A stretch of DNA of 64,000 nt from Terrimonas_A sp051954695. GTDB taxonomy: Bacteria; Bacteroidota; Bacteroidia; Chitinophagales; Chitinophagaceae. The translations under genes were made by a program, and so were the position numbers. How positions within the stretch are numbered: position 1 is the stretch's first letter; each line of letters begins with the position of its first letter. The DNA is taken from assembly GCA_051954695.1 (NCBI GenBank), contig JBQCHL010000005.1, positions 124,001 through 188,000 of the forward strand, read 5' to 3'. Below are positions 53,735 through 63,131 of this stretch, piece after piece. Under the pieces are notes generated by a model, which worked only from the letters and a program-made list of their open reading frames with translations, searched no databases and was not told the DNA's origin.

Positions 53735-53779
53735 AAAAATCAACGTTCAAAATAACATGCCTTTTGAACTTTGATTTTT
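53735..53779. repeat. Intergenic palindrome, A/T-rich family, copy 2
   Basis: AAAAATCAACGTTCAAAA (53735-53752) pairs with TTTTGAACTTTGATTTTT (53762-53779) with one mismatch around a nine-base loop. It lies inside the moxR-DUF58 gene gap of an operon, so transcription probably runs through it. Confidence 0.75.
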
Positions 53780-53802
53780 GAGTTTTTACTTAATAGTATG
53801 AA

Positions 53803-54687
53803 ATGCCATCTTTACTGGACCCATACATACTGACATCCATAAAAGACCTGTCGCTGGCTGCTAAAACAACCATTGATGGCTTTATGAGCGGTGCTAATAA
53901 AAGCGCTGTGAAAGGAACAGGTATGGAATTCAGTCAATACCGCACGTATATGCCTGGTGACGATCTGCGGTGGCTGGATTGGAAAATGTTTGCACGCTCA
54001 GACCGCTATTATATCCGCGAATCAGAAACAGAAACAAATATCAGCCTGCGACTGCTGATAGATACCAGTGCTTCCATGGACCATCGCGACGGCAATTATA
54101 CAAAAATGGAATATGCCCGCTACCTCGCTGCCAGCCTGGCTTATCTCGCCAACATGCAGGGCGATGCAATAGGATTGTACACTTTAAGAGAGGATGGCAT
54201 TTTCTCACTCGCAGCCAGGCAGGGATTTCAAAATTTAAACCGCTTATTCTACCAGTTAGAACAAGCCGGGCCAAAAGGCAAATTCACTCATCCTGTTTAT
54301 TATAAAGATATTTATTCCGGTGGCAGCAGAAGAGAGTTGTTGATATTCATCACAGACATGTACCAGGAGAAAGACGAAATGTACAAGCTGCTTGATCTGC
54401 TCAATGCATTGCGTCATGAAATAATTGTTCTGCACATCATGGGGCGCAATGAAATGGAATTGGATTATGCAGGCTACACCACACTGGAGGACCTGGAAAC
54501 AGGAGCCACTATACAGGTAGATGCCGCCAGGGCAAAGCAGGTATATACCAACCACCTGGATGAGCACCTGGCCAGTATCAGGCATGATCTGTTAACAAGA
54601 AATATTTATTACCGGCTCCTGGTTATGGATCAGCCGGTAGATGAGGCTTTAAGAGATTTTTTATATAAAAGAAGTAAAGGGTACTAA
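53803..54687 (+). CDS. DUF58 (vWA-like) protein of the MoxR cluster
   Basis: 294 residues. Typical DUF58 stretches: GTGMEFSQYRTYMPGDDLRWLDWKMFARSDRYYIRESE, LLIDTSASMDHRD (the MIDAS-like DxSxS), YARYLAASLAYLANMQGDAIGLYTL and LLIFITDMYQEKDEMYKLLDLLNALRHEIIVLHI. No membrane segment is obvious. DUF58 proteins pair with MoxR ATPases. Inferred to be a metal-dependent adaptor. Confidence 0.92.
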   Translation: MPSLLDPYILTSIKDLSLAAKTTIDGFMSGANKSAVKGTGMEFSQYRTYMPGDDLRWLDWKMFARSDRYYIRESETETNISLRLLIDTSASMDHRDGNYTKMEYARYLAASLAYLANMQGDAIGLYTLREDGIFSLAARQGFQNLNRLFYQLEQAGPKGKFTHPVYYKDIYSGGSRRELLIFITDMYQEKDEMYKLLDLLNALRHEIIVLHIMGRNEMELDYAGYTTLEDLETGATIQVDAARAKQVYTNHLDEHLASIRHDLLTRNIYYRLLVMDQPVDEALRDFLYKRSKGY

Positions 54688-54717
54688 ATATCCCTTTACT
54701 CAAAATGATTAGTAGGC

Positions 54718-56022
54718 TTGCTCCAATTGGTAAATCCCATAGCGCTTTTGGCTTTGGCAGCGGTGATCATACCGGTGCTGATACATCTTTGGAACATTCG
54801 CAAAGGGAAAACACTTAAAGTGGGAAGCATTGCACTGCTGGCAGAAAGCTCGAAGCAGCCTGCCCGCAGCCCGCGCATCACCAATTGGCCGCTTTTCCTT
54901 CTCCGTTGTTTATTACTTTTATTACTCGCATTCTTATTAACCAATCCGTTTTGGGAATCCGGGAAAAAGAATGGAGCAGCAGGCTGGGTGCTTGTAGCCA
55001 GTGATCATTTATCTACTGCATATCAGCAGCACCAGGTTTTGATCGATTCATTGCTGAAAAAAGGATTTGAATTACATAAGCTCTCGCCCGAGTTTGAAAA
55101 GATCAGCCTGACTGATACAAATTCCTTACATACATCCACTGAATCTCCCTGGACATTGATCAAACAACTGGATGCAGGCCTGCCTAAAGATTTCCCCGTC
55201 TACCTGTTTGCCAGCAATCAATTGAAGGATTATTATGAAGAAAGACCCGTAACGCAACTGGATCTTCACTGGAACAGTTTATCGATGAACATTGTTACAG
55301 GCCCGAGTACCGCACCAGACACCAGTGCCATAAGAATTACCATCTATCCGGGAAAAAACGGGGCCGATGCACATTATATAAAAGCTGCGCTCAAAGCAAT
55401 TGGCCAATATACCGGCAGGGATATCATCATCAGTTCACAGCCAACCGGAGAACTGCAGCAACTGGTATTCTGGCTGCAGGAAGAAGAACCAGGTGAAAAT
55501 ATATTGTCTTCCCTCACTCCAGCAGGCACGCTTTTCCAATATGACCAGGGAGCAGGCATATCCATCTTCGCTCCTTTCAATAATGGATTATACACGATTG
55601 ACAACAACAAAGGCAAAGCATTTTATAAATATACTTCCGGTCCTGCTGCAGGAAATTCCATCTGGACACTTTCTGATGGCCGCCCCTTGCTTACAACAGA
55701 AACCAGGAACGGAAAAAAGATCATTCATTTCAAAAGCCGTTTCAATCCTCAATGGACAGACCTGGTGTGGCAGGAAGATTTCGTAAAAGCTTTACTGCCT
55801 TTTGTATTATCCGGTGCTTCAGGAAAAGAAAGAGATCTGAGGCAGATAGACCCATTGCAGGCCTCTCCCCGAAAGATAAATGAGGAAGTTTATCGCCATA
55901 CAGGATTGTCATTCTTTGAAAACAAGAAAGATCTCTCATCAGCCCTTTGGATCGCTATCGTTATTGTTTTTATTGCAGAACGCCTTTTAGCTCATCATCA
56001 AACCAAACAGAAAAATGCCTGA
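54718..56022 (+). CDS. BatA-like membrane protein of the MoxR cluster
   Basis: 434 residues from TTG 54718; the only nearby ATG (54705) is in another frame. Two N-terminal membrane helices: LVNPIALLALAAVIIPVLIHLW and WPLFLLRCLLLLLLAFLL, with the NIRKGKTLKVGSIALLAESSKQ stretch between that is typical of the aerotolerance (BatA) N-terminal domain. The long C-terminal part is soluble and ends in a further membrane helix (ALWIAIVIVFIAERLLAHH). No MIDAS motif is seen. Overlaps the next gene by eight bases, so they are coupled. Confidence 0.82.
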   Translation: MLQLVNPIALLALAAVIIPVLIHLWNIRKGKTLKVGSIALLAESSKQPARSPRITNWPLFLLRCLLLLLLAFLLTNPFWESGKKNGAAGWVLVASDHLSTAYQQHQVLIDSLLKKGFELHKLSPEFEKISLTDTNSLHTSTESPWTLIKQLDAGLPKDFPVYLFASNQLKDYYEERPVTQLDLHWNSLSMNIVTGPSTAPDTSAIRITIYPGKNGADAHYIKAALKAIGQYTGRDIIISSQPTGELQQLVFWLQEEEPGENILSSLTPAGTLFQYDQGAGISIFAPFNNGLYTIDNNKGKAFYKYTSGPAAGNSIWTLSDGRPLLTTETRNGKKIIHFKSRFNPQWTDLVWQEDFVKALLPFVLSGASGKERDLRQIDPLQASPRKINEEVYRHTGLSFFENKKDLSSALWIAIVIVFIAERLLAHHQTKQKNA

Positions 56023-58126
56023 GCAGAAAGGTTTACATATCATCCATTCGCTCAGGCAAAACTGGTCGCGTAACTATTTAGTGGCATCCTTGCTGTATGT
56101 ATTGGCCATATCTATTGTTATCGTTGCCGCAGGGAATTTAGCATTCCATTGGCCATGGTGGATAATAGCACCCTTATTTATTGTACTGGCCATACTCGTA
56201 TACTGGATAAAGCCTTTCCGGAAAATTTCCCCGCTGGATATTTCGAGTTTCCTTAATCATACTTACCCGCAACTGGAAGAGAGCAGCCAGTTGCTATTGC
56301 TGCCTGCTGAATCATTGCCTTTGCTCCAACAATTACAGCAACAAAAACTGGAACGTTCCATTCAAACTATTCCAGTTCCTCCAGCATTGCACCGCCCTTT
56401 AAAAAAAGCTTTTATCTTCCTGGGCGCAGCAATAGCTATTTGTTTATCAGTGATCCTTTTAAAACCATTGCTCCAACATACAGGCGATACACAGGTAACT
56501 GGTACTAAAGCTGAAACACCCGTAGAAGAAACCATTCTTGCAGGTATCAGCCAATTCAATGTAGAGGTTATACCACCTGCTTACACACGGAAAGGAAAAA
56601 GACAGCAGGAACAATTCACTTTAAAAATAGAGGAAGGAAGTGTGGTGACATGGGAAATAAAGGCTAACAGGAAAGTTGCTGCCCTTCAATTGACCTTTAA
56701 CAACCGTGAACACATTCCACTCAAACCCGTTTCTGCTGATAGCACTGTATGGACCTTACAAAGAACTATCAAAGAACCCGGCTTTTACCAGATGGAACTG
56801 GAAGGGAATTTATCCCCTCTGTACACACTGGAAGTGATACACGACCAACCGGCAACCATCAATATCATCACACCCCAGCAATACACTACTATCGAGCCGG
56901 GCCGCAAAGCCATTACTAATTTGCAGGCCCGTATTTCGGATGATTATGGAATAAAAGATGCCAGCATTATTGCTACCAAAGCAAGCGGTAAAGGAGAGAG
57001 CGTCAGCTTTAAAGAACAACAACTCAATTTCCCTGTCCGCTTCAATGAGCAAAAGGAAATGCTCCTTACCCGCCAGCTCGATCTTGCGTCAATGGGTTTG
57101 CAGGGCGGCGACGAATTGTATTTCTATATAAAAGCTACCGATAACCACGGACAGGAAAGCCGTTCCGACATGTATTTCATTTCCCTGCCCGATACGAGCG
57201 AACTGCTGAGCATGTCTGGCATGGAAGCAGGCGTTGACCAGTTCCCTGAATATTTCAGAAGCCAGCGCCAGATCATCATGGACACGGAGAAACTGTTGAA
57301 AGAACAATCCGGCATCAGCAAGGATAGTTTCAACAGTCGCAGCAATCAGTTGGGAATTGACCAGAAATTATTGCGATTGCGATACGGTAAATTCCTTGGA
57401 GAAGAATCGGAAAGTGGAGGTCACAGTCCTGACGATGGTCATGACCATGGTGGTGAATTCGAGTATGGCGATGTTCAGTCCATGATCGATCAATACACAC
57501 ACAAACATGATAACGCAGAAGATGCCACTTTCTTTGAGCCGGAACAAAAAGCACAATTGAAAGCGATACTGACAGAGATGTGGAACAGTGAGCTCAAGCT
57601 TCGTACGTTCATTCCTTCAGAAGCTTTGCCTTATGAATACAAAGCCCTCCGCCTGCTGAAAGACCTGCAACAGAAATCAAGGGCTTATGTAGGGAAAACG
57701 TCTATTAAAATGCCGCCGCTGAAACCTGAAAAAAGGCTGACCGGTAACCTGGAAAAAATAACACCTTCCAATGAGCCGTCAAAGAATCAAACCGGGGACG
57801 AATCGCAGGCAAACCTGCGTAAAGCAGTAGCCGCCCTGGAACAGCTAAAACAAAGAAAGCAACTGGCAATAGAAGATCAGCTTCTTTTATCTGTTGCAGA
57901 AAAAGCGATCAGCGAAAAAGCGATACAGCAACCTGGTGAGTTTCTGCCGGCATTAAGTGCAGTGCGGGCAATTGGTCAGGCACCGGCTGCTGCTGCTAAA
58001 CAAGATATAGTGAAAGCGCAGGCTGCTCTGCAAAAGATACTGGCAACCACGGCAAGCTTACCGCAAAAGAAAAGTGAGCGGGCTGGCGGACTGGCACAAT
58101 ATTATTTTAAAAACCTGTCTGAATAA
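56015..58126 (+). CDS. DUF4175-family membrane protein
   Basis: 703 residues. Two N-terminal membrane helices (LVASLLYVLAISIVIVAAGNL and WPWWIIAPLFIVLAILVYW) and a third near residue 130 (KAFIFLGAAIAICLSVILL) precede a long soluble region. The middle has repeated beta-strand segments (FYQMELEGNLSPLYTLEVIH, GDELYFYIKATDNHGQESR) and a short Asp/Gly/His-rich insert around residue 475 (GGHSPDDGHDHGGEF). The C-terminal third is helical and coiled-coil-like. In the DUF4175 group this protein accompanies MoxR and DUF58, but no function is established. Confidence 0.85.
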   Translation: MPEQKGLHIIHSLRQNWSRNYLVASLLYVLAISIVIVAAGNLAFHWPWWIIAPLFIVLAILVYWIKPFRKISPLDISSFLNHTYPQLEESSQLLLLPAESLPLLQQLQQQKLERSIQTIPVPPALHRPLKKAFIFLGAAIAICLSVILLKPLLQHTGDTQVTGTKAETPVEETILAGISQFNVEVIPPAYTRKGKRQQEQFTLKIEEGSVVTWEIKANRKVAALQLTFNNREHIPLKPVSADSTVWTLQRTIKEPGFYQMELEGNLSPLYTLEVIHDQPATINIITPQQYTTIEPGRKAITNLQARISDDYGIKDASIIATKASGKGESVSFKEQQLNFPVRFNEQKEMLLTRQLDLASMGLQGGDELYFYIKATDNHGQESRSDMYFISLPDTSELLSMSGMEAGVDQFPEYFRSQRQIIMDTEKLLKEQSGISKDSFNSRSNQLGIDQKLLRLRYGKFLGEESESGGHSPDDGHDHGGEFEYGDVQSMIDQYTHKHDNAEDATFFEPEQKAQLKAILTEMWNSELKLRTFIPSEALPYEYKALRLLKDLQQKSRAYVGKTSIKMPPLKPEKRLTGNLEKITPSNEPSKNQTGDESQANLRKAVAALEQLKQRKQLAIEDQLLLSVAEKAISEKAIQQPGEFLPALSAVRAIGQAPAAAAKQDIVKAQAALQKILATTASLPQKKSERAGGLAQYYFKNLSE

Positions 58127-58131
58127 AACAG

Positions 58132-59907
58132 ATGAAGCAGGAATATATCATCATTGTCTCATTACTGTTGCTTTTCTTTCTTATATGGAAAGAAATAAAA
58201 CGGCCTGCACGTACTCATCTTACATTGCGGCTGGCTGCAAGCGTGTTGGCAGTAGCGGCATTGGCCTGCATGATCATCCCTGTCACTTATTCAACATCCG
58301 CTCCTCGATCTCCCTTTAACGAGATCCTGCTATTAACCACTGGTTCTTCAAAAGAAATTCCGGTGGCTTATAAAAAATCAAAAAAGATCACCACCGACCC
58401 ATCACTAGCTTCAACTGCCATCAGCTTTATACCTGATCTTTCGGTATTCCTTTCAACACATCCGGACATCAGTAACCTGCATATATTGGGCAATGGGATA
58501 AGTGATCATGAATGGGAAAGCTTAACCGCCCGGCAGATCAGGGTTTCTTATCAGGCACCTTCATTGCCCTCAGGTTTTGTAAAAGCAGGATGGCCGCATG
58601 TTATCCGGCATGGCGATAAGCTGGACATCTATGGCACTTATCATAATATAGAAAATGATTCCATAAAGATTGTACTGACAGGCCTTGGTACTGCAATGGA
58701 CTCAACCATTATTCACGAAGATAGCAGCCAGCATTTCCAATTGCATTGCCTGCCGGCACATACTGGTTCAACAGTATATGAATTGCAGGCATTCAAAGCA
58801 AATAAGCTGGTGGCAGAAGAAAAAGTGCCGGTGAATATTTTGCCCGGTTCGCGCACACGTATATTATTTCTTTCTTCTTCCCCTGGTTTTGAAAACAAGT
58901 TCCTGGCTTCCTGGCTTTATCAAAACAACTATCCTGCTGCCGTCCGCAATACGGTAAGCCAGGGAAAATATGAACAGCAATTCCTCAACCTGCCTGCAGT
59001 TGGCTTGCAGCACATCAGTTCTTCCCTTCTGGAAAATTTTGATGTGTTGATCGCTGATGATCTGGCCCTGGCTGCTTTGGGAAGCAATGAAGCTGCGGCT
59101 GTGAGAGCACAGCTCAATAAAGGCATGGGGCTGATACTGCAAACAGACAGTGCTGCTTCACTCAGTAGTTTCTCCCGGTCGTTTGTCATAAAAAAACAAG
59201 CCCTGCAACATGCTTCAACGCGTTCGCTTGTTTTGCCCGGCCCGGTAACCAAAACAAGATCATTACCTGCCGAACAATGGTTTTCAATTTCCAATGATCC
59301 ATACGCACAACCATTGGTAACTGATGAGCAGGCAGCAGTGATCGTATCTTCCCGTCTTTCGGGCGAAGGCAGGATCATCTTGAATACGGCTGCATACACC
59401 TATAGTTGGATCTTATCAGGCAATGAAGAAAATTATTCGGCCTTCTGGTCATTGCTGATCAATAAAGCCACCCGGCAGGCAAGACCCCAAAGCAAGTGGC
59501 AGCAGTCAGTTGCTTTTCCCACGGTTGATATGCCAGCAGGCATTGTACTGGAAACGACCAGTGATCAACCACCCATCATAAAGACGGACGCAGGTGAACT
59601 TTATACCACGCAAACACCTTATCTTCCCGATACATGGATGGCCACCTGGTGGCCTGTGCACGCAGGCTGGCAAACCTTATCAGGTTCAGACACCGTTAGT
59701 ATGTATGTTTTTGAAAAAGGCGATTGGTCTTCTGCCAAAGCCAGCGAACTGATCAGCAGGAATACGGTGCATGCAGCGCAGTATAAATCAGCTATAGAAA
59801 AACAAAGTGAAGTGAAACAGCAAAAGAAGCGAGTGCCGGTATTTATTTTTTATATCGCTTTTCTTGCAGCCTGTACGTATTTGTGGTGGGAGGGCAGAAG
59901 AGCTTAA
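58132..59907 (+). CDS. Membrane protein of the MoxR-TldD cluster, unknown function
   Basis: 591 residues. N-terminal helices EYIIIVSLLLLFFLIWKE and LTLRLAASVLAVAALACMIIPVTYS, then a soluble region with strands such as DVLIADDLALAALGSNEAAAVRAQLNKGMGLILQTD that look Rossmann-like, possibly GATase1-like as in DUF4159. A C-terminal helix is PVFIFYIAFLAACTYLWWE. Five bases after DUF4175 and 59 before tldD. No family could be named with confidence. Confidence 0.7.
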   Translation: MKQEYIIIVSLLLLFFLIWKEIKRPARTHLTLRLAASVLAVAALACMIIPVTYSTSAPRSPFNEILLLTTGSSKEIPVAYKKSKKITTDPSLASTAISFIPDLSVFLSTHPDISNLHILGNGISDHEWESLTARQIRVSYQAPSLPSGFVKAGWPHVIRHGDKLDIYGTYHNIENDSIKIVLTGLGTAMDSTIIHEDSSQHFQLHCLPAHTGSTVYELQAFKANKLVAEEKVPVNILPGSRTRILFLSSSPGFENKFLASWLYQNNYPAAVRNTVSQGKYEQQFLNLPAVGLQHISSSLLENFDVLIADDLALAALGSNEAAAVRAQLNKGMGLILQTDSAASLSSFSRSFVIKKQALQHASTRSLVLPGPVTKTRSLPAEQWFSISNDPYAQPLVTDEQAAVIVSSRLSGEGRIILNTAAYTYSWILSGNEENYSAFWSLLINKATRQARPQSKWQQSVAFPTVDMPAGIVLETTSDQPPIIKTDAGELYTTQTPYLPDTWMATWWPVHAGWQTLSGSDTVSMYVFEKGDWSSAKASELISRNTVHAAQYKSAIEKQSEVKQQKKRVPVFIFYIAFLAACTYLWWEGRRA

Positions 59908-59966
59908 ACATTTATCATAATTTTTTAAATCACATATCACACACTAAAAAACAGGAGGGCCATACT

Positions 59967-61607
59967 TTGAAAAGAAAAGACTTTATTCGTTACACGGGCA
60001 TGATGGGCCTGGGCTCATTGATTGTCCCGCAAATGCCGGCTTTCGGTCGTTCGATCGACCCGGCAGAAGCCCTGCAGGGCGTTGACGCAGCTCTTAAAAG
60101 AGAGCTTGCAGATGTTGCCCTGAATGCTGCAAAATCAAAAGGAGCTACTTATGCCGATGTGCGCATTGGCCGCTATCTGCGCCAGTTTGTAGCTACCCGC
60201 GATAAAAAAGTGCAGGGTGTCAGCAACACGGAGAACTATGGTATAGGAATCCGCGTTCTTGCCAATGGTTCCTGGGGTTTTGCAGCAACACATGTTGTTA
60301 CAAAAGATGCGATTGCCAAAGCTGCAGAGCAGGCGGTAGCTGTAGCAAAAGCCAATGCAAAGATCCAGGGTGAACCTGTACAGCTCGCACCACAAAAAGG
60401 TTACGGCGAAGTAAGCTGGAAAGCACCGATCGAGATCAACGCTTTTGAAGTTCCCATCAAAGAAAAAGTGGACTTGCTGATGGAAGTGAATGATGCAGCT
60501 ATACAAGGCGGAGCAACTTTTGTAAATGCAATGATCTCAGCGGTGAATGAGCAGAAGTATTTTGCCAGCACTGATGGTTCCTATATTGACCAGGATATCC
60601 ATCGTATTTTCCCAATGTTCAATGTTACCAAGATAGACCGTGCATCGGGCAAGTTCATGTCTCGCGGCTCACTCAGCGCCCCTATGGGTATGGGTTATGA
60701 ATACATGCACGCAAGACCTGAAGATAAACTGCAGGGTGTGGTAACCCGCTATAAGAGCCGTTATGATATGCTCGAAGACGTCAAGAATGCAGCCAATGAT
60801 GTGCAGCAGAAACTGACAGCCAAATCTGTTGAGCCGGGCAAATACGATCTCGTACTTGATCCAAGCCATCTCTGGCTTACGATCCATGAATCAGTGGGGC
60901 ACCCCACAGAACTGGACCGTGTACTGGGATACGAGGCTAACTATGCAGGCACCAGCTTCCTCACACTGGACAAATGGAAATCAGGCAAATTCAATTTCGG
61001 TAATAAACACGTGAACATCGTTGCAGATAAAATGCAAAAAGGTTCACTCGGTGCTGTAGGTTGGGATGACGAAGGCGTGCAATGCGGTGAATGGGATCTT
61101 ATTAAGGACGGGATACTGGTCAACTACCAGGTTATCCGCGATCAGGCTCATATCCTTGGTCTGAAACAATCACAGGGTTGTTGCTATTCCCAGGGTTGGG
61201 ATGATATCCAGTTCCAACGCATGCCTAACGTATCATTGAGACCAGGCAAAGAAAAGCTTAGCGTAGATGATATGATCAAGAACGTGGAAAAAGGGATCTA
61301 CATCATTGGTGATGGTTCTTATTCCATCGATCAGCAACGTTACAACTTCCAGTTTGGCGGCAAGAATTTCTATGAGATCAAGAATGGTAAGATCACCGGC
61401 ATGCTGAATGATGTGGCTTACCAGGCCAATACGCAGGAGTTCTGGAATTCCGTTGCAGCTATATGTGATTCGAGCGATTATGCACTGGGTGGTTCTTTTA
61501 GTGATGGTAAAGGTCAGCCAGGGCAAAGCAGTGCTGTATCACATGGTAGTTCTACCACACGCTTCAATGGCATTAATGTGATCAACACAGCCAGGAGCAT
61601 CGGATAA
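59967..61607 (+). CDS. tldD: TldD-type metallopeptidase with export signal
   Basis: 546 residues from TTG 59967, supported by a strong AGGAGG Shine-Dalgarno sequence eight bases upstream; the frame extends back to 59883 without a better start. Zinc motif HESVGHPTELDR at residues 307-312, and the TldD stretches SKGATYADVRIGRYLRQFV, NTENYGIGIRVLANGSWGFAATHVV and YIIGDGSYSIDQQRYNF. In TldD/TldE systems the pair processes peptides such as microcin B17. The N-terminus LKRKDFIRYTGMMGLGSLIVPQM is a Tat/Sec-like signal, with KR-K rather than RR, so export to the periplasm is likely. The next gene encodes a TldE partner. Confidence 0.93.
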   Translation: MKRKDFIRYTGMMGLGSLIVPQMPAFGRSIDPAEALQGVDAALKRELADVALNAAKSKGATYADVRIGRYLRQFVATRDKKVQGVSNTENYGIGIRVLANGSWGFAATHVVTKDAIAKAAEQAVAVAKANAKIQGEPVQLAPQKGYGEVSWKAPIEINAFEVPIKEKVDLLMEVNDAAIQGGATFVNAMISAVNEQKYFASTDGSYIDQDIHRIFPMFNVTKIDRASGKFMSRGSLSAPMGMGYEYMHARPEDKLQGVVTRYKSRYDMLEDVKNAANDVQQKLTAKSVEPGKYDLVLDPSHLWLTIHESVGHPTELDRVLGYEANYAGTSFLTLDKWKSGKFNFGNKHVNIVADKMQKGSLGAVGWDDEGVQCGEWDLIKDGILVNYQVIRDQAHILGLKQSQGCCYSQGWDDIQFQRMPNVSLRPGKEKLSVDDMIKNVEKGIYIIGDGSYSIDQQRYNFQFGGKNFYEIKNGKITGMLNDVAYQANTQEFWNSVAAICDSSDYALGGSFSDGKGQPGQSSAVSHGSSTTRFNGINVINTARSIG

Positions 61608-61664
61608 GATATATGAGAAAACACAAGATCTTTTAACGCGATATTTAAAATCTATTCTATCATT

Positions 61665-63002
61665 ATGGCAATTCTTAGTAAAGACGAAGCGCAGACCATA
61701 CTGAAAAAAGTACTGAGCTTCTCCAAAGCTGATGAAACAGAAGTATCTCTCGGCGGCCAGCAAAGCGGTAATATCCGTTATGCACGCAATGCCGTGTCCA
61801 CTGCAGGCGAAGTAAGCAATCTCAGCCTGAGCGTGAGTGCTTCATTTGGTAAAAGAACAGGTAATGCTACCATCAATGAATTTGATGATGCATCATTGGA
61901 AAAAGTAGTTCGCCGGGCAGAAGAGCTGGCCCGCCTTTCTCCGGAGAATCCCGAATACATGCCTTTGCTTGGCCCTTCCAATTTTAAGGAATCGATCGGC
62001 TTCCTTGACTCTACTGCAGCTATGACGCCTGCATCAAGGGCTGATATGGTGGCACAAAGCCTGAAAGTGGCAAAAGACAATAAACTCGAAGCAGCGGGCT
62101 TCCTGGAAAATTCTGCCGGCTTCCGTGCAGTGATGAATTCAAAAGGTCTTTTTGCCTATAATAAAAGCACCAACGTTTCTTTTTCTGTAACAGTGCGCAA
62201 CCAGGAAGGAACAGGTTCAGGCTATGTTGATCATAGCTTCAACGATGTAAAAAAACTGGATACACTTGCACTCACCAAAATTGCGGCTAATAAAGCAACC
62301 AGTTCCGCTGGCGCCAAAGCAATTGAACCAGGCCGCTACACAGTGATCCTTGAGCCATTGGCTGCAAGCGATATGCTTGGCGGCATCATCCGTGGTTTCG
62401 ATCTCCGCAGTGCTGATGAAGGCCGCAGCTTCATGAGCAAGAAAGGAGGCGGCACCCGGTTAGGTGAGCAACTCTTCGATGAAAAAGTAAATATCTATAG
62501 CGATCCGATGAATCCTGAGCTTCCCGGCTCTACCTGGAGCGGTGATGGATTGCCCATTGAAAAAACAGTATGGGTAGAAAATGGTGTGGTGAAAAACCTG
62601 GCCTGCAGCCGTTACTGGGCGCAGAAAAAAGGTGTGAACCCACTGCCTGGCCCTGGCGGCGGCCGCTTTGGTGGCGGAGGCATGATCATGACCGGTGGCA
62701 CAGCCACTACTGAAGACCTGATAAAGAATACGGAAAAAGGCATTCTTGTTACCCGCTTCTGGTATATCCGCATGGTTGACCAGCAAACACTGGTGCAAAC
62801 AGGCCTTACCCGCGACGGAACATTCTATATCGAGAACGGAAAGATCAAATTCCCTATCAAGAATTTCCGTTTTAACGAAAGTCCGATCATCATGCTCAAC
62901 AACGTGGAAGAATTAGGAAAACCTGTCCGCAGCGGCAGTTCCATTCTGCCACCGATGAAGATCAGGGACTTTACGTTTACGTCTTTGTCTGATGCGATCT
63001 AA
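61665..63002 (+). CDS. tldE: TldE/PmbA-type partner protein
   Basis: 445 residues. It has the TldE/PmbA fold: DETEVSLGGQQSGNIRYARNAVSTAGE, RRAEELARLSPENPEYMPLLG, GYVDHSFNDVKKLDTLALTKIAANKA and NTEKGILVTRFWYIRMVDQQTLVQTGLTRDG. There is no HExxxH zinc motif, as expected for the non-catalytic partner of TldD. No signal peptide is visible (MAILSKDEAQTILKKVL), in contrast to the flanking exported TldD proteins. It lies 57 bases after tldD and 129 before a second tldD paralog. Confidence 0.9.
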   Translation: MAILSKDEAQTILKKVLSFSKADETEVSLGGQQSGNIRYARNAVSTAGEVSNLSLSVSASFGKRTGNATINEFDDASLEKVVRRAEELARLSPENPEYMPLLGPSNFKESIGFLDSTAAMTPASRADMVAQSLKVAKDNKLEAAGFLENSAGFRAVMNSKGLFAYNKSTNVSFSVTVRNQEGTGSGYVDHSFNDVKKLDTLALTKIAANKATSSAGAKAIEPGRYTVILEPLAASDMLGGIIRGFDLRSADEGRSFMSKKGGGTRLGEQLFDEKVNIYSDPMNPELPGSTWSGDGLPIEKTVWVENGVVKNLACSRYWAQKKGVNPLPGPGGGRFGGGGMIMTGGTATTEDLIKNTEKGILVTRFWYIRMVDQQTLVQTGLTRDGTFYIENGKIKFPIKNFRFNESPIIMLNNVEELGKPVRSGSSILPPMKIRDFTFTSLSDAI

Positions 63003-63005
63003 TAT

Positions 63006-63090
63006 CGTTGGCAGTTGACTGTTGGCCGAATGACACAACTGAAAGTGTCTAGCGATTCACTGGGATTGGCCACTCGGCCAACAGCCAACG
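63006..63090. repeat. Intergenic palindrome, GTTGGC family
   Basis: CGTTGGC (63006-63012) and TGTTGGCCGA (63020-63029) pair with TCGGCCAACA (63074-63083) and GCCAACG (63084-63090). The left arm carries a seven-base insertion (AGTTGAC) between the two words, so the right arm is the contiguous version. It separates tldE and the next tldD paralog. Confidence 0.75.
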
Positions 63091-63131
63091 AATATTATGA
63101 AGAATAATATTAGTACAACAAAACAACAAAT

